The position numbers were made by a program, and so were the translations under genes. 64,000 nucleotides of DNA from Paracoccus mutanolyticus (lineage in GTDB: Bacteria; Pseudomonadota; Alphaproteobacteria; Rhodobacterales; Rhodobacteraceae), in the NCBI RefSeq assembly GCF_003285265.1, contig NZ_CP030239.1, positions 1,488,001 to 1,552,000 on the forward strand, written 5' to 3'. The notes below the pieces were generated by a model. That model saw only the letters and a program-made list of their open reading frames with translations. It did no database searches and had not been told where the DNA came from. Of the stretch, positions 28,059 to 39,345 are shown in pieces (position 1 is the first letter of the stretch; each line of letters starts with the position of its first letter).

Positions 28059-28087
28059 ACCCTAGACCGCCGGGGCGATCGAGGCAA
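28059..28087 (-). promoter_or_regulatory. Possible promoter of the thi operon
   Basis: On the minus strand TTGCCT (28082-28087) and TAGGGT (28059-28064) are 17 bases apart, about 20 bases before the riboswitch 5' hairpin. Both boxes are imperfect. Confidence 0.35.
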
Positions 28088-28110
28088 GGGGGGCAAAGGC
28101 AAGGGGGGCG

Positions 28111-29277
28111 CTAGTCCACGCCGAACAGGTCGCGGGTATAGACCTTGTCCGCGACGTCGGCCAGATCCGGGTGCTGGCGGTTCGAGATGATCAGGTCGGC
28201 CTGCGCCTTGAAAGCGTCGAGATCGCGCACGACCGGGCTGTTGAAGAACTGGTCCTGCGGCAGAGCGGGCTCATAGACGATGCAGGGGATGCCCTTGGCC
28301 TTGATCCGCTTCATGATGCCCTGGATCGAGCTGTCGCGGAAATTGTCCGAACCGGCCTTCATCACCAACCGATAGACCCCCACCACACGGGGCTGGCGGG
28401 CGATGATCTGGTCGGCCACGAAGTCCTTGCGGGTGCGGTTGCTCTCTACCACGGCGGCGATCAGGTTCTGCGGCACCTGGTCGTAATTCGCCAGCAGCTG
28501 CTTGGTGTCCTTTGGCAGGCAATAGCCGCCATAGCCGAAGCTGGGATTGTTGTAATTTGCCCCGATCCTTGGGTCCAGGCAGACGCCCTCGATGATCTCG
28601 CGGGTGTTCAGGCCGCGCGACAGGGCATAGCTGTCCAACTCGTTGAAATAGGCCACGCGCAGCGCGAGGTAGGTGTTGGAAAACAGCTTGATCGCCTCGG
28701 CCTCGACGGCGCCGGTGAACAGCACCGGCATGTCCTTGCGGATGGCCCCCTGGACCAGCAGATCGGCGAACCGACGCGCGGCCGGGCCGTGATCGCCCAC
28801 CACGATGCGCGAGGGATGCAGGTTGTCGTAAAGCGCGCGGCCCTCGCGCAGGAACTCGGGCGAGAACAGGATGCCGTCGTAACCGTGCTGCGCACGCATC
28901 CGGGCGACGAAACCCACCGGGACGGTGGACTTGACGACGACGGTGGCGTCGGGGGCGTGCCGGCGGGCCTGGGCGATCACCGCCTCGACGCTGGAGGTGT
29001 CGAAATGATTCGACCGCGGGTCATAGTTCGTGGGCGTCGCGACGATGACGAAGGCCGCGTCCGTCATGGCATCGGCCGCCTCGGTCGTGGCCGACAGGTC
29101 CAGATCCTGCCGGGCCAGCCAGTCGCGGATCTCGGTGTCTTCGATGGGCGACTGGCGGCGATTGACCTGGCCGACCCGGGTTTCGTCGATATCCAGAGCG
29201 ACGACCTTGTTGTGCTTGGCCAAAAGGACCGCCAGCGACATGCCGACGTAACCCAAACCTGCGACCGTGATCTTCAT
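28111..29277 (-). CDS. ugd: UDP-glucose 6-dehydrogenase
   Basis: Makes UDP-glucuronate for polysaccharides. The 388-residue start at 29277 ([20 protein letters not shown]) has the NAD motif GLGYVG, then KSTVPVGF, the central-domain NELDSYA region and the catalytic [16 protein letters not shown] with the active Cys. It is the short E. coli-type form. Close in theme to the two polysaccharide genes at 39.3-41.3 kb but not linked to them. Confidence 0.93.
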   Translation of the reverse strand: MKITVAGLGYVGMSLAVLLAKHNKVVALDIDETRVGQVNRRQSPIEDTEIRDWLARQDLDLSATTEAADAMTDAAFVIVATPTNYDPRSNHFDTSSVEAVIAQARRHAPDATVVVKSTVPVGFVARMRAQHGYDGILFSPEFLREGRALYDNLHPSRIVVGDHGPAARRFADLLVQGAIRKDMPVLFTGAVEAEAIKLFSNTYLALRVAYFNELDSYALSRGLNTREIIEGVCLDPRIGANYNNPSFGYGGYCLPKDTKQLLANYDQVPQNLIAAVVESNRTRKDFVADQIIARQPRVVGVYRLVMKAGSDNFRDSSIQGIMKRIKAKGIPCIVYEPALPQDQFFNSPVVRDLDAFKAQADLIISNRQHPDLADVADKVYTRDLFGVD

Positions 29278-29354
29278 CGTCCCCCACCCCAACGATAGCG
29301 TGAACCGTCCTTAGCATGGGGCAAGGGGGATGCCCACGGGCCAAGGCTTGATTC

Positions 29355-29364
29355 TGGTATACCA
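29355..29364. promoter_or_regulatory. GntR-type operator candidate TGGTATACCA (a)
   Basis: Perfect 10-bp palindrome in the context TTCTGGTATACCAAA, 43 bases before the aldehyde dehydrogenase start at 29408. Identical palindromes stand before the sugar-acid dehydratases at 53.9 kb. Confidence 0.6.
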
Positions 29365-29407
29365 AACTGGCATGCAGAGGGTCACCAGGATGGAAAGGAT
29401 ACTCTTG

Positions 29408-30919
<1,512 letters not shown>

Positions 30920-30933
30920 CCGGCGCCGCGCGG

Positions 30934-31542
30934 ATGGCACGCAAAAGCGTGATCTTCGACCTGGGCATGGTCCTGATCCAATGGGACCCTGCGCTGGCCT
31001 TCGCGGATGTCTTCGACACCCGCGAGGCGGCCGAGGCCTGGCTGGAGCGGATCGCCTTTCACGACTGGAACCGCGTTCAGGATGGCGGGCGCAGCTTTGC
31101 CGATGGCCTTGCCGCCGCCCGGGCGGACCACGGCAGCCTTGCCGACCCGCTGGAGGGCTATCTGGCGGCCTTCCCGGTCACCATCGAAAAGCCCGTGCCC
31201 GGCGCATGGGAGGTGATCGACCTGCTGCTGGCGCGCCAGGTCCCGCTGTTCGCGATCACCAACTGGGCGGCGGAAACCTGGCCGATGGCGCTTGACGCCT
31301 ATCCGCGGCTGGGCCGGGTCTTTCGCGATGTGGTCGTCTCGGGCCAGGCCGGGCTGCTCAAGCCCGAGCCCGCGATCTATCGGCTGCTTCTGGACCGCAA
31401 TGGGCTGGACGCGGGCGACTGCATCTTTGTCGACGATTCGCCGGCCAATGTCGAAGGCGCGCGCGCCCTGGGGATCGACGCCATCCGGTTCACCGGCGCG
31501 GGCGAACTGCTTCGCGCCCTGGCGGCGCGCGGCGTTCTTTAG
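30934..31542 (+). CDS. HAD-superfamily hydrolase (subfamily IA)
   Basis: Phosphatase-like protein of 202 residues. Motif I is FDLGMVLIQWDP, where the usual second Asp is Gly as in the YihX-like group; motif II is the Thr/Asn in FAITNWAAET; motif III Lys in GLLKPEPAIY; motif IV FVDDSPANVEGA. The helical cap lies between residues 20 and 90. Substrate unknown; sugar phosphates are typical for this group. Follows the aldehyde dehydrogenase by 14 bases but its role there is unclear. The 177 bases after it hold only an imperfect G+C hairpin followed by ATTTTTC. Confidence 0.85.
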   Translation: MARKSVIFDLGMVLIQWDPALAFADVFDTREAAEAWLERIAFHDWNRVQDGGRSFADGLAAARADHGSLADPLEGYLAAFPVTIEKPVPGAWEVIDLLLARQVPLFAITNWAAETWPMALDAYPRLGRVFRDVVVSGQAGLLKPEPAIYRLLLDRNGLDAGDCIFVDDSPANVEGARALGIDAIRFTGAGELLRALAARGVL

Positions 31543-31720
31543 CCGGTTTCACACGGTTTTCATACAAGCGCGATACCAAGACCCCGCCGGCACCCGTCCG
31601 GTCCGCTTTGAGCGCAGTCTTTGGTCAAGTCCTTTCATCCCCTCGTCGCGGCCCGGTCCCGCCGGTCCCGCGATCATCGCGCGCGTCCGGCCATCCCGGC
31701 GCGCGCGGATTTTTCTTGGG

Positions 31721-32164
31721 TCAGGCGGTGCGCGATCCGATCAGCGGCGCCAGGTGGCGCAGCGCCATCAGGTAGCCGTTCGTCCCCAGGCCCGCGATAG
31801 GCCCTTCGGCGCGCGGCTGACCTAGGAGGATCGAAAGCTTTCGCGCTTGCGGCATGTTCGAGATATGCACCTCGATCACCGGGTTGTCGAAGGTGTTCAG
31901 CGCGTCCAGGATCGCGACCGAGGTATGGGTCAGCGCGCCCGGATTGATGACGATGGCCGCCGCCTGGTGCCGGGCCTCGTGAATCGTGTCGACGATGACG
32001 CCTTCGTGGTTCGACTGGAAGAACCGCGTTTCAAAGCCCAGTTCGCCAGCCAGATCGGCACAGGCCCGTTCGACATCGGCCAGGGTGGTGCTGCCATAGA
32101 TCTCGGGCTGGCGCTGGCCCAGCAGGTTCAGGTTCGGGCCGTTCAGGATATAGACGGTGGCCAT
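31721..32164 (-). CDS. aroQ: 3-dehydroquinate dehydratase, type II, with altered active-site loop
   Basis: Shikimate-pathway enzyme. The 147-residue protein has [20 protein letters not shown] with the catalytic Arg and Tyr, [25 protein letters not shown] and VHISN with the catalytic His. After HISN the family normally has a stretch ending in FRHHSY; here it reads [18 protein letters not shown], so the conserved Arg and His pair are gone though the frame is open. Either the enzyme is inactive or the local sequence is wrong. Confidence 0.85.
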   Translation of the reverse strand: MATVYILNGPNLNLLGQRQPEIYGSTTLADVERACADLAGELGFETRFFQSNHEGVIVDTIHEARHQAAAIVINPGALTHTSVAILDALNTFDNPVIEVHISNMPQARKLSILLGQPRAEGPIAGLGTNGYLMALRHLAPLIGSRTA

Positions 32165-32212
32165 GATGTCCTCGGGGGTTGGCGCGGCGGGAAAGCCCCG
32201 CCGCGGGATCCG

Positions 32213-33226
32213 TCATTGCGCCTTCATCGCGGCGCGCGCCTCTTCGACAAAGGCGTTGGTGTAGGTCTTGGACAGGTCCACGTTCGCGGCCTTGACCTCG
32301 GGCGAGCCGGCGGCAAAGACGGCGTGGACCGTCTCGGCCCCTTTGGCATCCATCAGGCCGGTTTCGGAATACATCGGGATGCTGGCGGTCAGCGCGGCCA
32401 GATAGGCCTCCTTGTCGGCGCCGACCATGCCGGGCGGCATCCGGGCCATGATCTCCTCGGGCGAATGGCTGTGGATGTAATCCAGCGTCTCGATCATGGC
32501 GGCGGCCATGCCCTTGACCGCCTCGGGGTGTTCGTCGATCCAGGTCTGCATGGTGTAAAGCGCGCCGCCGGGATAGTCGCTGCCGAACAGCGTCTCGGTA
32601 TCGGCCTCGCTGCGGGTGTCGGCCAGGATGCCCAGGTCGGGGAAGCGCGCCTTCAGCACCGTCACCGCCGGATCCAGCGTCACCGCTGCATCGACCTGGC
32701 CCTGTTCCAGCGCCGCCACCGCCGTGGCCCCCAGCCCGATGCCCACGACCGAGGCCGAGTTCGGCGCCTTTCCGGCCTTGCCCAGCAGGTATTTCAGGAA
32801 GAAGTCGGTCGACGAGCCGGGCGCCGTCACCCCCACTGTCTTGCCGGCCAGGTCGGCGATGGACTTGATGTTCTGCGTTTCGTCCGGGGCGACCACGACG
32901 ACGATGCCCGGAAAGCGGTCATAGACCACAAAGGCCGACAGCTGCTGCTTCTTGGCTGCCAGGTTGATCGTGTGTTCGTAATAGCCCGAGACCACGTCGG
33001 CCGAGCCCCCCACCACGGCCTTGAGCGCCTGCGAGCCGCCCTTGAAGTCGATCAGCTCGGCGTCGATGCCGTGCTTTTCGAAAAGTCCCAGCTGGTCGGC
33101 CAGGACCGTCGGCAGATAGCACAGGCAGCTTGCGCCCCCGATGGCGATCTTGACCTGCTCGGCCGCTGCGGCGGGCAGGGCCGCCAGGGACAGGACGGCC
33201 GCCAGCACCAGGTTTCGCGTTTTCAT
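32213..33226 (-). CDS. NitT/TauT-type ABC transporter substrate-binding protein
   Basis: Periplasmic binding protein of 337 residues. The ATG at 33226 gives a signal peptide (LVLAAVLSLAALPAAAAEQ). The domain shows the NMT1/SsuA-like pattern: CLCYLPTVLADQLGLFEKHG, GSADVVSGYYEHT, VGVTAPGSSTDFFLKYLL. Such proteins bind nitrate, taurine, sulfonates or aromatic acids; the substrate is not evident. It is the last gene of a three-gene importer with the permease and ATPase upstream. Confidence 0.85.
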   Translation of the reverse strand: MKTRNLVLAAVLSLAALPAAAAEQVKIAIGGASCLCYLPTVLADQLGLFEKHGIDAELIDFKGGSQALKAVVGGSADVVSGYYEHTINLAAKKQQLSAFVVYDRFPGIVVVVAPDETQNIKSIADLAGKTVGVTAPGSSTDFFLKYLLGKAGKAPNSASVVGIGLGATAVAALEQGQVDAAVTLDPAVTVLKARFPDLGILADTRSEADTETLFGSDYPGGALYTMQTWIDEHPEAVKGMAAAMIETLDYIHSHSPEEIMARMPPGMVGADKEAYLAALTASIPMYSETGLMDAKGAETVHAVFAAGSPEVKAANVDLSKTYTNAFVEEARAAMKAQ

Positions 33227-34023
33227 CGGTTTCTCCTCCCAAAGCATCCGAATGGCGGTCGGGGGCGGGGCGCCAGACCAGCAGCCGCCGCTCGATCACC
33301 GTGACCAGCCCGTCGATCAGCAGGACAAAGGCCGACAGCACGAACATGCCGGCAAAGACGCCGGCGATGTCGAACATGCCTTCGGCCTGCGCGATCAGAT
33401 AGCCAAGCCCCGCGGCCGAGCCCAGGTATTCGCCCACCACCGCGCCGACGACCGCAAAGCCGATCGAGGTATGCAGCGATGAAAACACCCAGCTCAGCGC
33501 CGAGGGCAGATAGACGTGGCGCAGCAGCTGGCGTTCCGACATGCCCAGCATCCGGGCGTTTTCCAGCACAGTCCGGTTCACCTCGCGCACGCCCTGGTAG
33601 ACGTTGAAGAACACGATGAAGAACACCAGCGTGAACCCCAGCGCGACCTTGGACCAGATGCCCAGGCCGAACCACAGGGTAAAGATCGGTGCCAGCACCA
33701 CCCGGGGCAGGGCGTTCGCGCCCTTGACATAGGGGTCGAAGACCGCCGCCAGCCGCGGCCTGCGCGCGAACCAGAAGCCCAGCACGACGGCGGCCAGCGC
33801 GCCGATCACAAAGGCGAGCACCGCCTCGGACAGGGTGATCCACAGGTGATACCAGATCGAGGCCGTCCGCGAACCAGGCACAGGCACTGGAGGCGGGACT
33901 TTTGCCGTCGAGAAGAAGAACATCCGATAAGGCAAGATTATCGGATATTATTAAAAGATGACACAGCAGGATCGCGACGACCGCAACCGCCACTTGCAGC
34001 AGCAACAGCAGGCCCCGGCTCAT
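33223..34023 (-). pseudogene. NitT/TauT-type ABC transporter permease, frameshifted near the 5' end
   Basis: Membrane subunit of the same importer. It starts MSRGLLLLLQVAVAVVAILL at 34023, but family sequence continues in another frame from FFFSTAK and SIWYHLWITLSEAVLAFVIG. The body is intact, with the ATPase-coupling loop ENARMLGMSERQLLRHVYLPSAL and a normal C-terminal half. The disturbed stretch is about 33875-33960 and holds an odd AT-rich inverted repeat CCGATAA / TTATCGG. The exact 3' end is unclear because the frame stays open into the next gene. Confidence 0.78.
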
Positions 34024-34826
34024 GCCGGCACCCCCGGCTGATGGCCATAGGTGCGCATGACCTGTTCCTTGAGCAGATGCCAGATGTCGCGGTGCAGGTC
34101 CTGGAAGGCGGGCGTCAGCCTGATCTCGGCCATGTCGCGCGGCCGCGGCAGCGGAATCGGGAAATCGCCGATGATCCGCGCGCCGGGGCCGGTCGACATG
34201 ATGACCACCCGGTCCGACAGGGCGATGGCTTCCTCGAGGTCATGGGTCACGAACATCACCGCCTTGCGGTTTTCCGACCACAGCGCCAGCAGCAGGTCGT
34301 GCATGATCAGCCGGGTCTGGGCGTCCAGCGGGCCGAAGGGCTCGTCCATCAGCAGGATGTCGGGATCGCGGATCAGCATCTGGGCCAGGGCGACGCGCTT
34401 GCGCTGGCCACCCGACAGCATGTGCGGATAGCGGTCGGCAAAGCCGCGCAGGCCCACGCGCACCAGCCAGTCATGCGCCCGTGCCACGGCCTCGCGCCGG
34501 GGCACGCCCGCGACCTCCAGCCCGATGGCCACATTGTCGCCGGCGGTCTTCCAGGGCATCAGCGCGTCGGCCTGGAACAGATAGCCCGCCTTGCGGTTCA
34601 GCCCCTGCAAGGGCTGGCCCTCGATCACGACCTGCCCGGCGGCCGGCGTCAAAAGCCCCGCGGCGGCGTTCAGCAGGGTCGACTTGCCGCAGCCCGTGGG
34701 CCCGACGATGGATACGAACTCGCCGGGCCCGACCGACAGTTCGGCGCCACGGACAGCGTGAAAGGGCGGCCGTCCCGGAACCGCAAAACTGATGTCGACG
34801 GATCGCAGATGCACGGTTGGCTCCAT
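34020..34826 (-). CDS. NitT/TauT-type ABC transporter ATP-binding protein
   Basis: ATPase subunit of 268 residues, SsuB/TauB-like. The start at 34826 (MEPTVHLRSVDISFAV) was chosen by family fit; longer frames extend into the upstream region. Walker A VGPTGCGKST, signature LSGGQRKRVALAQ, Walker B LLMDEPFGPLDA and the H-loop VTHDLEEA are all present. Overlaps the permease by four bases. A TGGTATGCCA palindrome lies 18 bases upstream. Confidence 0.9.
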   Translation of the reverse strand: MEPTVHLRSVDISFAVPGRPPFHAVRGAELSVGPGEFVSIVGPTGCGKSTLLNAAAGLLTPAAGQVVIEGQPLQGLNRKAGYLFQADALMPWKTAGDNVAIGLEVAGVPRREAVARAHDWLVRVGLRGFADRYPHMLSGGQRKRVALAQMLIRDPDILLMDEPFGPLDAQTRLIMHDLLLALWSENRKAVMFVTHDLEEAIALSDRVVIMSTGPGARIIGDFPIPLPRPRDMAEIRLTPAFQDLHRDIWHLLKEQVMRTYGHQPGVPA

Positions 34827-34844
34827 GCGGCCCAGCCCCCCTTC

Positions 34845-34854
34845 TGGTATGCCA
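34845..34854. promoter_or_regulatory. GntR-type operator candidate TGGTATGCCA (b)
   Basis: One mismatch from the TGGTATACCA palindrome, in the same TTCTGGTAT context, just before the ABC ATPase start. It would place this importer in the same regulon as the sugar-acid genes. Confidence 0.4.
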
Positions 34855-34973
34855 TTTCGGCGCAGGATAGCCATGGGGCCGGCGGGGGCAACCCGGAAAG
34901 CCCGGTCGGGGGATTGCGCCCGCCCCCGCCCCGGCGCAATCTGGTCCTTCCGCATCCAAGCCAGAGCCCGCCA

Positions 34974-35417
34974 ATGCCCATGACCCTTCTTGCCGCCATC
35001 CTGATCGCGCTCGGCGGTGTCTGCATCGCGGTCCAGGCCCCGATCAACGCGGGCCTCGCCCGGCGCGTCGAAAGCCCCATCGTGGCGGCGGCGATCTCGT
35101 TCGGAGTGGGCTTCACGATTCTCGCCGGGGTCGCCCTGGCGCTGGGGCAGGGCCGGTCCTTTGGCCGGGCCTTCAGCGCCGAGCCGCAGCTGTGGCTCGG
35201 CGGGTTCCTGGGGGCCTTCTATGTCTGGGCGATGGTCTGGTCGCTGCCGCGGCTGGGCACCTTCACCGCGATCTGCGCCGTGGCTCTGGGCCAGATCGTC
35301 GCGGCCATCGTCCTCGACCGGATCGGTGCCTTCGGCCTGCCGGTGCGCGACATCTCGGTGCCGCGGATGCTTGCGGCGCTGATGGTCGGCGGCGGGCTGG
35401 TCCTGTCGCGCTTCTGA
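34974..35417 (+). CDS. DMT-family membrane protein (DUF606/YdcZ)
   Basis: Small membrane protein of 147 residues with about five predicted segments, of the DUF606/YdcZ half-size drug/metabolite transporter group. Family marks are ALGGVCIAVQAPINAGLARR near 12 and LGGFLGAFYVWAMVWSLPRLG near 76. Substrate unknown. Divergent from the ABC importer. Confidence 0.85.
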   Translation: MPMTLLAAILIALGGVCIAVQAPINAGLARRVESPIVAAAISFGVGFTILAGVALALGQGRSFGRAFSAEPQLWLGGFLGAFYVWAMVWSLPRLGTFTAICAVALGQIVAAIVLDRIGAFGLPVRDISVPRMLAALMVGGGLVLSRF

Positions 35418-35475
35418 TCTTCTTTCTTGCCCAAATACCCACGGGGGTGCGGGGGCAGTCGGCCCCCGTCCGGCC
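35418..35475 (+). repeat. REP-like intergenic repeat
   Basis: TCTTCTTTCTTGCCCAAATA then CCCACGGGGGTGCGGGGGCA and a GGGGGC...GCCCCC hairpin. Same architecture as the copies in thiZ and at 49.2 kb. Right after the DUF606 stop, so it may also act as its terminator. Confidence 0.5.
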
Positions 35476-35530
35476 GTGCCGCGACCGGAACGCCGGGCCG
35501 CCGATCAGGGCCATGTCCGCATGACGAAAC

Positions 35531-35558
35531 GCCCGCCGCGGGGCCTTCCGCGGCGGGC
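35531..35558 (-). terminator. Terminator after rpmJ
   Basis: Perfect 11-bp stem GCCCGCCGCGG / CCGCGGCGGGC with a 6-base loop, followed on the minus strand by GTTTCG. Lies 24 bases past the rpmJ stop. Confidence 0.7.
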
Positions 35559-35581
35559 GTTCCTGTCCGGTGTCCGGCTGC

Positions 35582-35707
35582 TCAGCCCTGGCGGGCCTTG
35601 AAGCGCGGGTTGGTCTTGTTGATGATGTAGATGCGGCCCTTGCGGCGCACAACCTGGCAATCGCGGTGGCGGCTCTTGAGCGAGCGGAGCGAATTGCGAA
35701 CCTTCAT
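35582..35707 (-). CDS. rpmJ: 50S ribosomal protein L36
   Basis: Forty-one residues: [20 protein letters not shown], then [20 protein letters not shown] and a final Gly. This is the longer L36 form that lacks the zinc-binding CxxC. AGGAGAAGA lies just upstream of the ATG as a strong ribosome site. Typical stand-alone gene in alphaproteobacteria. Confidence 0.95.
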   Translation of the reverse strand: MKVRNSLRSLKSRHRDCQVVRRKGRIYIINKTNPRFKARQG

Positions 35708-35760
35708 CGGTCTTCTCCTATCGCGGCGCATCGCTGTGGTCGCGCCTTGAAAACGAAATA

Positions 35761-35781
35761 CCCCCGGTCAATGCCCGGGGG
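35761..35781 (-). terminator. Terminator of tRNA-Val
   Basis: Seven-bp stem CCCCCGG / CCGGGGG with a 7-base loop, followed on the minus strand by TATTTCG. Lies ten bases past the tRNA 3' end. Confidence 0.7.
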
Positions 35782-35791
35782 CGCGAATGAA

Positions 35792-35866
35792 TGGTGGGCG
35801 GTACTGGGATCGAACCAGTGGCCACTACGATGTCAACGTAGTGCTCTACCGCTGAGCTAACCGCCC
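35792..35866 (-). tRNA. tRNA-Val (anticodon GAC)
   Basis: Minus-strand cloverleaf: acceptor GGGCGGT pairing with ACCGCCC, D-loop TAGCTCAGCGGTAGAGC, anticodon arm CTACG-TTGACAT-CGTAG giving anticodon GAC, T-arm CTGGTTCGATCCCAG, and an encoded CCA end. All stems are complete, 75 nt including CCA. Confidence 0.97.
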
Positions 35867-35918
35867 CCAAACCGGCGATTCTGTCGGCTTGCGCCGCCAT
35901 CTCACCTTGGTCTGCGGC

Positions 35919-35947
35919 TCTATATAGACCGCCGCAAGGGGTTTCAA
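35919..35947 (-). promoter_or_regulatory. Promoter of tRNA-Val
   Basis: Minus strand TTGAAA (35942-35947), 17-base spacer, TATAGA (35919-35924). A start near 35912 would leave about 45 bases of leader before the tRNA. Confidence 0.6.
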
Positions 35948-36054
35948 GTCCTTTTCAATCCATATTGGCCGCGGCCGAACTTGGGCTATAACCATGCTGT
36001 CCAGCCCGGCATTCCCGCCCAGCCAAGCCCCGTCCGTTCTTTGGGAAACCGCAT

Positions 36055-36908
36055 ATGAACCTGGAAGAGCGCAGCTTCGACCTCCGGCGCCCGGCCGAAT
36101 GGCTGGGCGGGGTCATCTTCGCCTCGCCCCATTCGGGGCGCTGCTATCCCGAATGGTTCCTGGCGGAATCGCGGCTGGAGGCGCGCCACCTGCGCTCGTC
36201 CGAGGACGCCTTCGTGGACCGGCTGATCGAACCCGCGCTGGACCACGGGGCGGTCGTGCTGAATTCGCTGGTCCCGCGCAGCCTGGTCGACCTGAACCGC
36301 AGCGCGGACGAGATGGACCCGCTGGTCGTCTCGGGCGCGATGCCCCGGGTGATGAGCCCGCGGATCATGGCGGGGCTGGGGGTGATTCCCCGCGTCGTGT
36401 CGCAGGGCCGGGCGATTCACGATCGCCCCATCGCCCGAGAGGAGGCGGACCTGCGCATCTCGCGGCTCTGGGCGCCCTATCACCGGGCGCTGGCGGGGCT
36501 GATCGACGAATCGCTCGACCGCTTTGGCGGCGCGATCCTGATCGACATGCATTCGATGCCCCGGGACGCGCTGGCGCACCTGCCCCGCCGCACCCCGATC
36601 GTCGCCCGCGACCGCAACGGCGGCTATTATTAGTCCGGACACTGGAAGATCTGTTGGTACGGTTTACAGAGATTTGTCTGCGCCGCAACTCGCCGTTTTC
36701 AGGCGCCTATATCACCGCGGCCTATGGGCGTCCGGCGCGCAACGTCCATGTCGTCCAACTGGAACTGGACCGCTCGCTTTACATGGACGAACGCCTGATC
36801 GAGCCGCGCGCCGATTTCGACGTCTTTGCCGCGCGCTTCGCCCGGATCGTCGCGCGGCTGGCGCGGCTGCGGCCCGATGCCTGCGGCCCGGCCATCGCCG
36901 CCGAATAG
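36055..36908 (+). pseudogene. N-formylglutamate amidohydrolase, internally replaced
   Basis: HutG-type hydrolase that would release formate and glutamate in histidine breakdown. Residues 1-192 are normal (VIFASPHSGRCYP with metal-binding His, SEDAFVDRLIEPAL, ILIDMHSMPRDALAHL, ending RDRNGGYY) and meet a stop at 36631. The C-terminal part follows in another frame from RRNSPFSGAYITAAYGRP to the stop at 36908. About 30-40 residues between them are replaced by about 50 unrelated bases (36631-36680). No other hut genes are near. Confidence 0.82.
36631..36680. other. Short unrelated scrap inside the amidohydrolase gene
   Basis: About 50 bases beginning TAGTCCGGACACTGGAAGAT, less G+C-rich than the surroundings and not family-like. 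A TCCGGA palindrome lies near its left edge. Source unknown; an insertion-sequence end is possible but not shown. Confidence 0.4.
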
Positions 36909-37095
36909 GCCCGGGCGGGCCGGACCCGGGCCTGCAAACCACTTCCCAAACCCCTTGTTTTCCTGTATCCCCCGCCCATCTGCGACGTGACGCCCATGCC
37001 CCGGGGCACATGCGAAGGATAGGGGCGGGCGGCAATGGGGCCGCCATAGGACAAGGGCGCGGACCAGAGGGCTGGCGTCGCCCAGAGGAAACCAG

Positions 37096-39240
37096 ATGTT
37101 TGATGAAGTGAAGAAATCCATCCAGTGGGGCCAGGAAACGCTCACGCTGGAAACGGGCAAGGTTGCCCGTCAGGCCGACGGCTCGGTCATCGCCACGCTT
37201 GGCGAAACCAGCGTCATGGCCAACGTGACCTTCGCGAAAGAACCCAAGCCCGGTCAGGACTTCTTCCCGCTGACCGTGCACTACCAGGAAAAATACTATG
37301 CCGCCGGCAAGATCCCGGGCGGCTTCTTCAAGCGCGAGGCGCGCCCGTCGGAAAAGGAAACCCTGACCGCGCGCCTGATCGACCGTCCCTGCCGCCCGCT
37401 GTTCGCCCCCGGCTTCAAGAACGAAGTCCTGGTGATGTGCACCGTGCTGTCGCATGACCTGGTCAACGACCCCGACATCGTGGCGATGATCGCCGCCTCG
37501 GCCGCGCTGACCATCTCGGGCGTGCCCTTCATGGGCCCGATCGGCGCCGCGCGCGTCGGTTTCGCCAATGGCGAATATGTGCTGAACCCCGATGTCGCGG
37601 ACATGGACAACCTGCGCGGCAATCCCGAACAGCGTCTGGACCTTGTCGTCGCCGGCACCAAGGACGCCGTGATGATGGTCGAATCGGAAGCCTATGAGCT
37701 GACCGAGGACGAGATGCTGGGCGCCGTGAAGTTCGGCCACGAGGCGATGCAGCCGGTGATCGACCTGATCATCGACCTGGCCGAAGAAGCCGCGAAAGAG
37801 CCCTTCGACTTCCAGTCGCCGGACTATTCCGAGCTTTACGCCCGCGTGAAATCGCTGGGCGAGACGGACATGCGCGCCGCCTATGCCATCCGCGACAAGG
37901 GTGAGCGCCGCGACGCCATCGAGGCCGCCAAGGCCAAGGTTCTGGCCGGCCTGTCCGAGGAAGAACTGGCCGATGCCAACCTGGGCTCGGCCCTGAAGAA
38001 GCTGGAATCGGGCATCCTGCGCGGCGACATCATCAACGGCGGCGCCCGCATCGACGGCCGCGACAACCGGACCGTCCGCCCCATCGTGTCCGAGGTCGGC
38101 ATCCTGCCCCGCACCCATGGCTCGGCGCTGTTCACCCGCGGCGAAACCCAGGCGCTGGTCGTGACCACGCTGGGCACCGGCGACGACGAACAGATCATCG
38201 ACGCGCTGCACGGCAACTCGCGCTCGAACTTCCTGCTGCACTACAACTTCCCGCCCTATTCGGTCGGCGAGGTTGGCCGCGTCGGTTCGCCCGGCCGCCG
38301 CGAGATCGGCCACGGCAAGCTGGCCTGGCGCGCGCTGCAAGCCGTGCTGCCGGCGCCGACCGACTTCCCCTACACGATCCGCGTCGTGTCCGAGATCACC
38401 GAATCGAACGGTTCGTCCTCGATGGCTTCGGTCTGCGGCGGATCGCTGTCGATGATGGACGCGGGCGTGCCGCTGAAGGCGCCGGTCGCCGGTGTCGCCA
38501 TGGGCCTGGTGCTGGAAGACGGCGGCAAATATGCCGTTCTGACCGATATCTTGGGTGACGAAGACCACCTGGGCGACATGGACTTCAAGGTCGCCGGGAC
38601 CGAGAACGGCATCACCAGCCTGCAGATGGACATCAAGGTCGCGGGCATCACCCCCGAGATCATGAGCCAGGCCCTGGCCCAGGCCAAGGATGGCCGCCTG
38701 CACATCCTGGCCGAGATGTCGAAGGCCCTGACCGAGGGCCGGCGCGAGTTCAGCGCCCATGCCCCGCGCATCGAGACGATGACCATTCCGACCGACAAGA
38801 TCCGCGAAGTGATCGGCTCGGGCGGCAAGGTCATCCGCGAGATCGTCGAGGTTTCCGGTGCCAAGGTCGACATCAACGACGACGGCGTCATCAAGATCGC
38901 CTCGGCCAACGCCGATTCGATCAAGAAGGCCTATGACATGATCTATTCGATCGTGGCCGAGCCGGAAGAGGGCAAGGTCTATACCGGCAAGGTCGTGAAG
39001 CTGGTCGATTTCGGCGCCTTCGTGAACTTCTTCGGCAAGCGCGACGGCCTGGTGCATGTCAGCCAGATCGCCTCGAAGCGCCTGAACCATCCCAACGAGA
39101 TCCTGAAGGAAGGCCAGGAGGTCAAGGTCAAGCTTCTGGGCTTTGACGACCGCGGCAAGGTCCGCCTGGGCATGAAGATGGTCGACCAGGAAACCGGCGA
39201 GGAAATCGCCCCCGAGAAGAAGGAAGAATCGGCCGAGTGA
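37096..39240 (+). CDS. pnp: Polyribonucleotide nucleotidyltransferase (PNPase)
   Basis: Phosphorolytic 3'-5' exoribonuclease and degradosome component. The 714-residue protein has two RNase PH-like domains (the second with [20 protein letters not shown] and the catalytic Asp in [20 protein letters not shown]), a KH domain ([15 protein letters not shown], about 575) and an S1 domain ([20 protein letters not shown], about 640). Intact. AGAGGAAACC precedes the ATG. The 187 bases upstream contain no gene; rpsO, the usual neighbour, is not there. Confidence 0.97.
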   Translation: MFDEVKKSIQWGQETLTLETGKVARQADGSVIATLGETSVMANVTFAKEPKPGQDFFPLTVHYQEKYYAAGKIPGGFFKREARPSEKETLTARLIDRPCRPLFAPGFKNEVLVMCTVLSHDLVNDPDIVAMIAASAALTISGVPFMGPIGAARVGFANGEYVLNPDVADMDNLRGNPEQRLDLVVAGTKDAVMMVESEAYELTEDEMLGAVKFGHEAMQPVIDLIIDLAEEAAKEPFDFQSPDYSELYARVKSLGETDMRAAYAIRDKGERRDAIEAAKAKVLAGLSEEELADANLGSALKKLESGILRGDIINGGARIDGRDNRTVRPIVSEVGILPRTHGSALFTRGETQALVVTTLGTGDDEQIIDALHGNSRSNFLLHYNFPPYSVGEVGRVGSPGRREIGHGKLAWRALQAVLPAPTDFPYTIRVVSEITESNGSSSMASVCGGSLSMMDAGVPLKAPVAGVAMGLVLEDGGKYAVLTDILGDEDHLGDMDFKVAGTENGITSLQMDIKVAGITPEIMSQALAQAKDGRLHILAEMSKALTEGRREFSAHAPRIETMTIPTDKIREVIGSGGKVIREIVEVSGAKVDINDDGVIKIASANADSIKKAYDMIYSIVAEPEEGKVYTGKVVKLVDFGAFVNFFGKRDGLVHVSQIASKRLNHPNEILKEGQEVKVKLLGFDDRGKVRLGMKMVDQETGEEIAPEKKEESAE

Positions 39241-39258
39241 TCGGACCGACAGTTCCGG

Positions 39259-39286
39259 AAAGGCCCCGAATTTGCGGGGCCTTTTT
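39259..39286 (+). terminator. Terminator of pnp
   Basis: AAAGGCCCCG - AATTTG - CGGGGCCTTTTT: a strong stem ending in five T, 19 bases past the pnp stop. Confidence 0.9.
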
Positions 39287-39345
39287 CATTGCTGCCGAGC
39301 TGCACATATCGTCTCAGGCCGGGCCGCAATGGAGCGGATCGGGGC

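Noticed and set aside
33939..33960. AT-rich inverted repeat CCGATAA / TTATCGG in the ABC permease
   Set aside because: Short and lying in a disturbed part of the gene; no sign of a regulatory role or IS end.
36631..36680. Possible insertion-sequence end in the amidohydrolase gene
   Set aside because: Only a TCCGGA palindrome is visible; no matching second end, target duplication or transposase.
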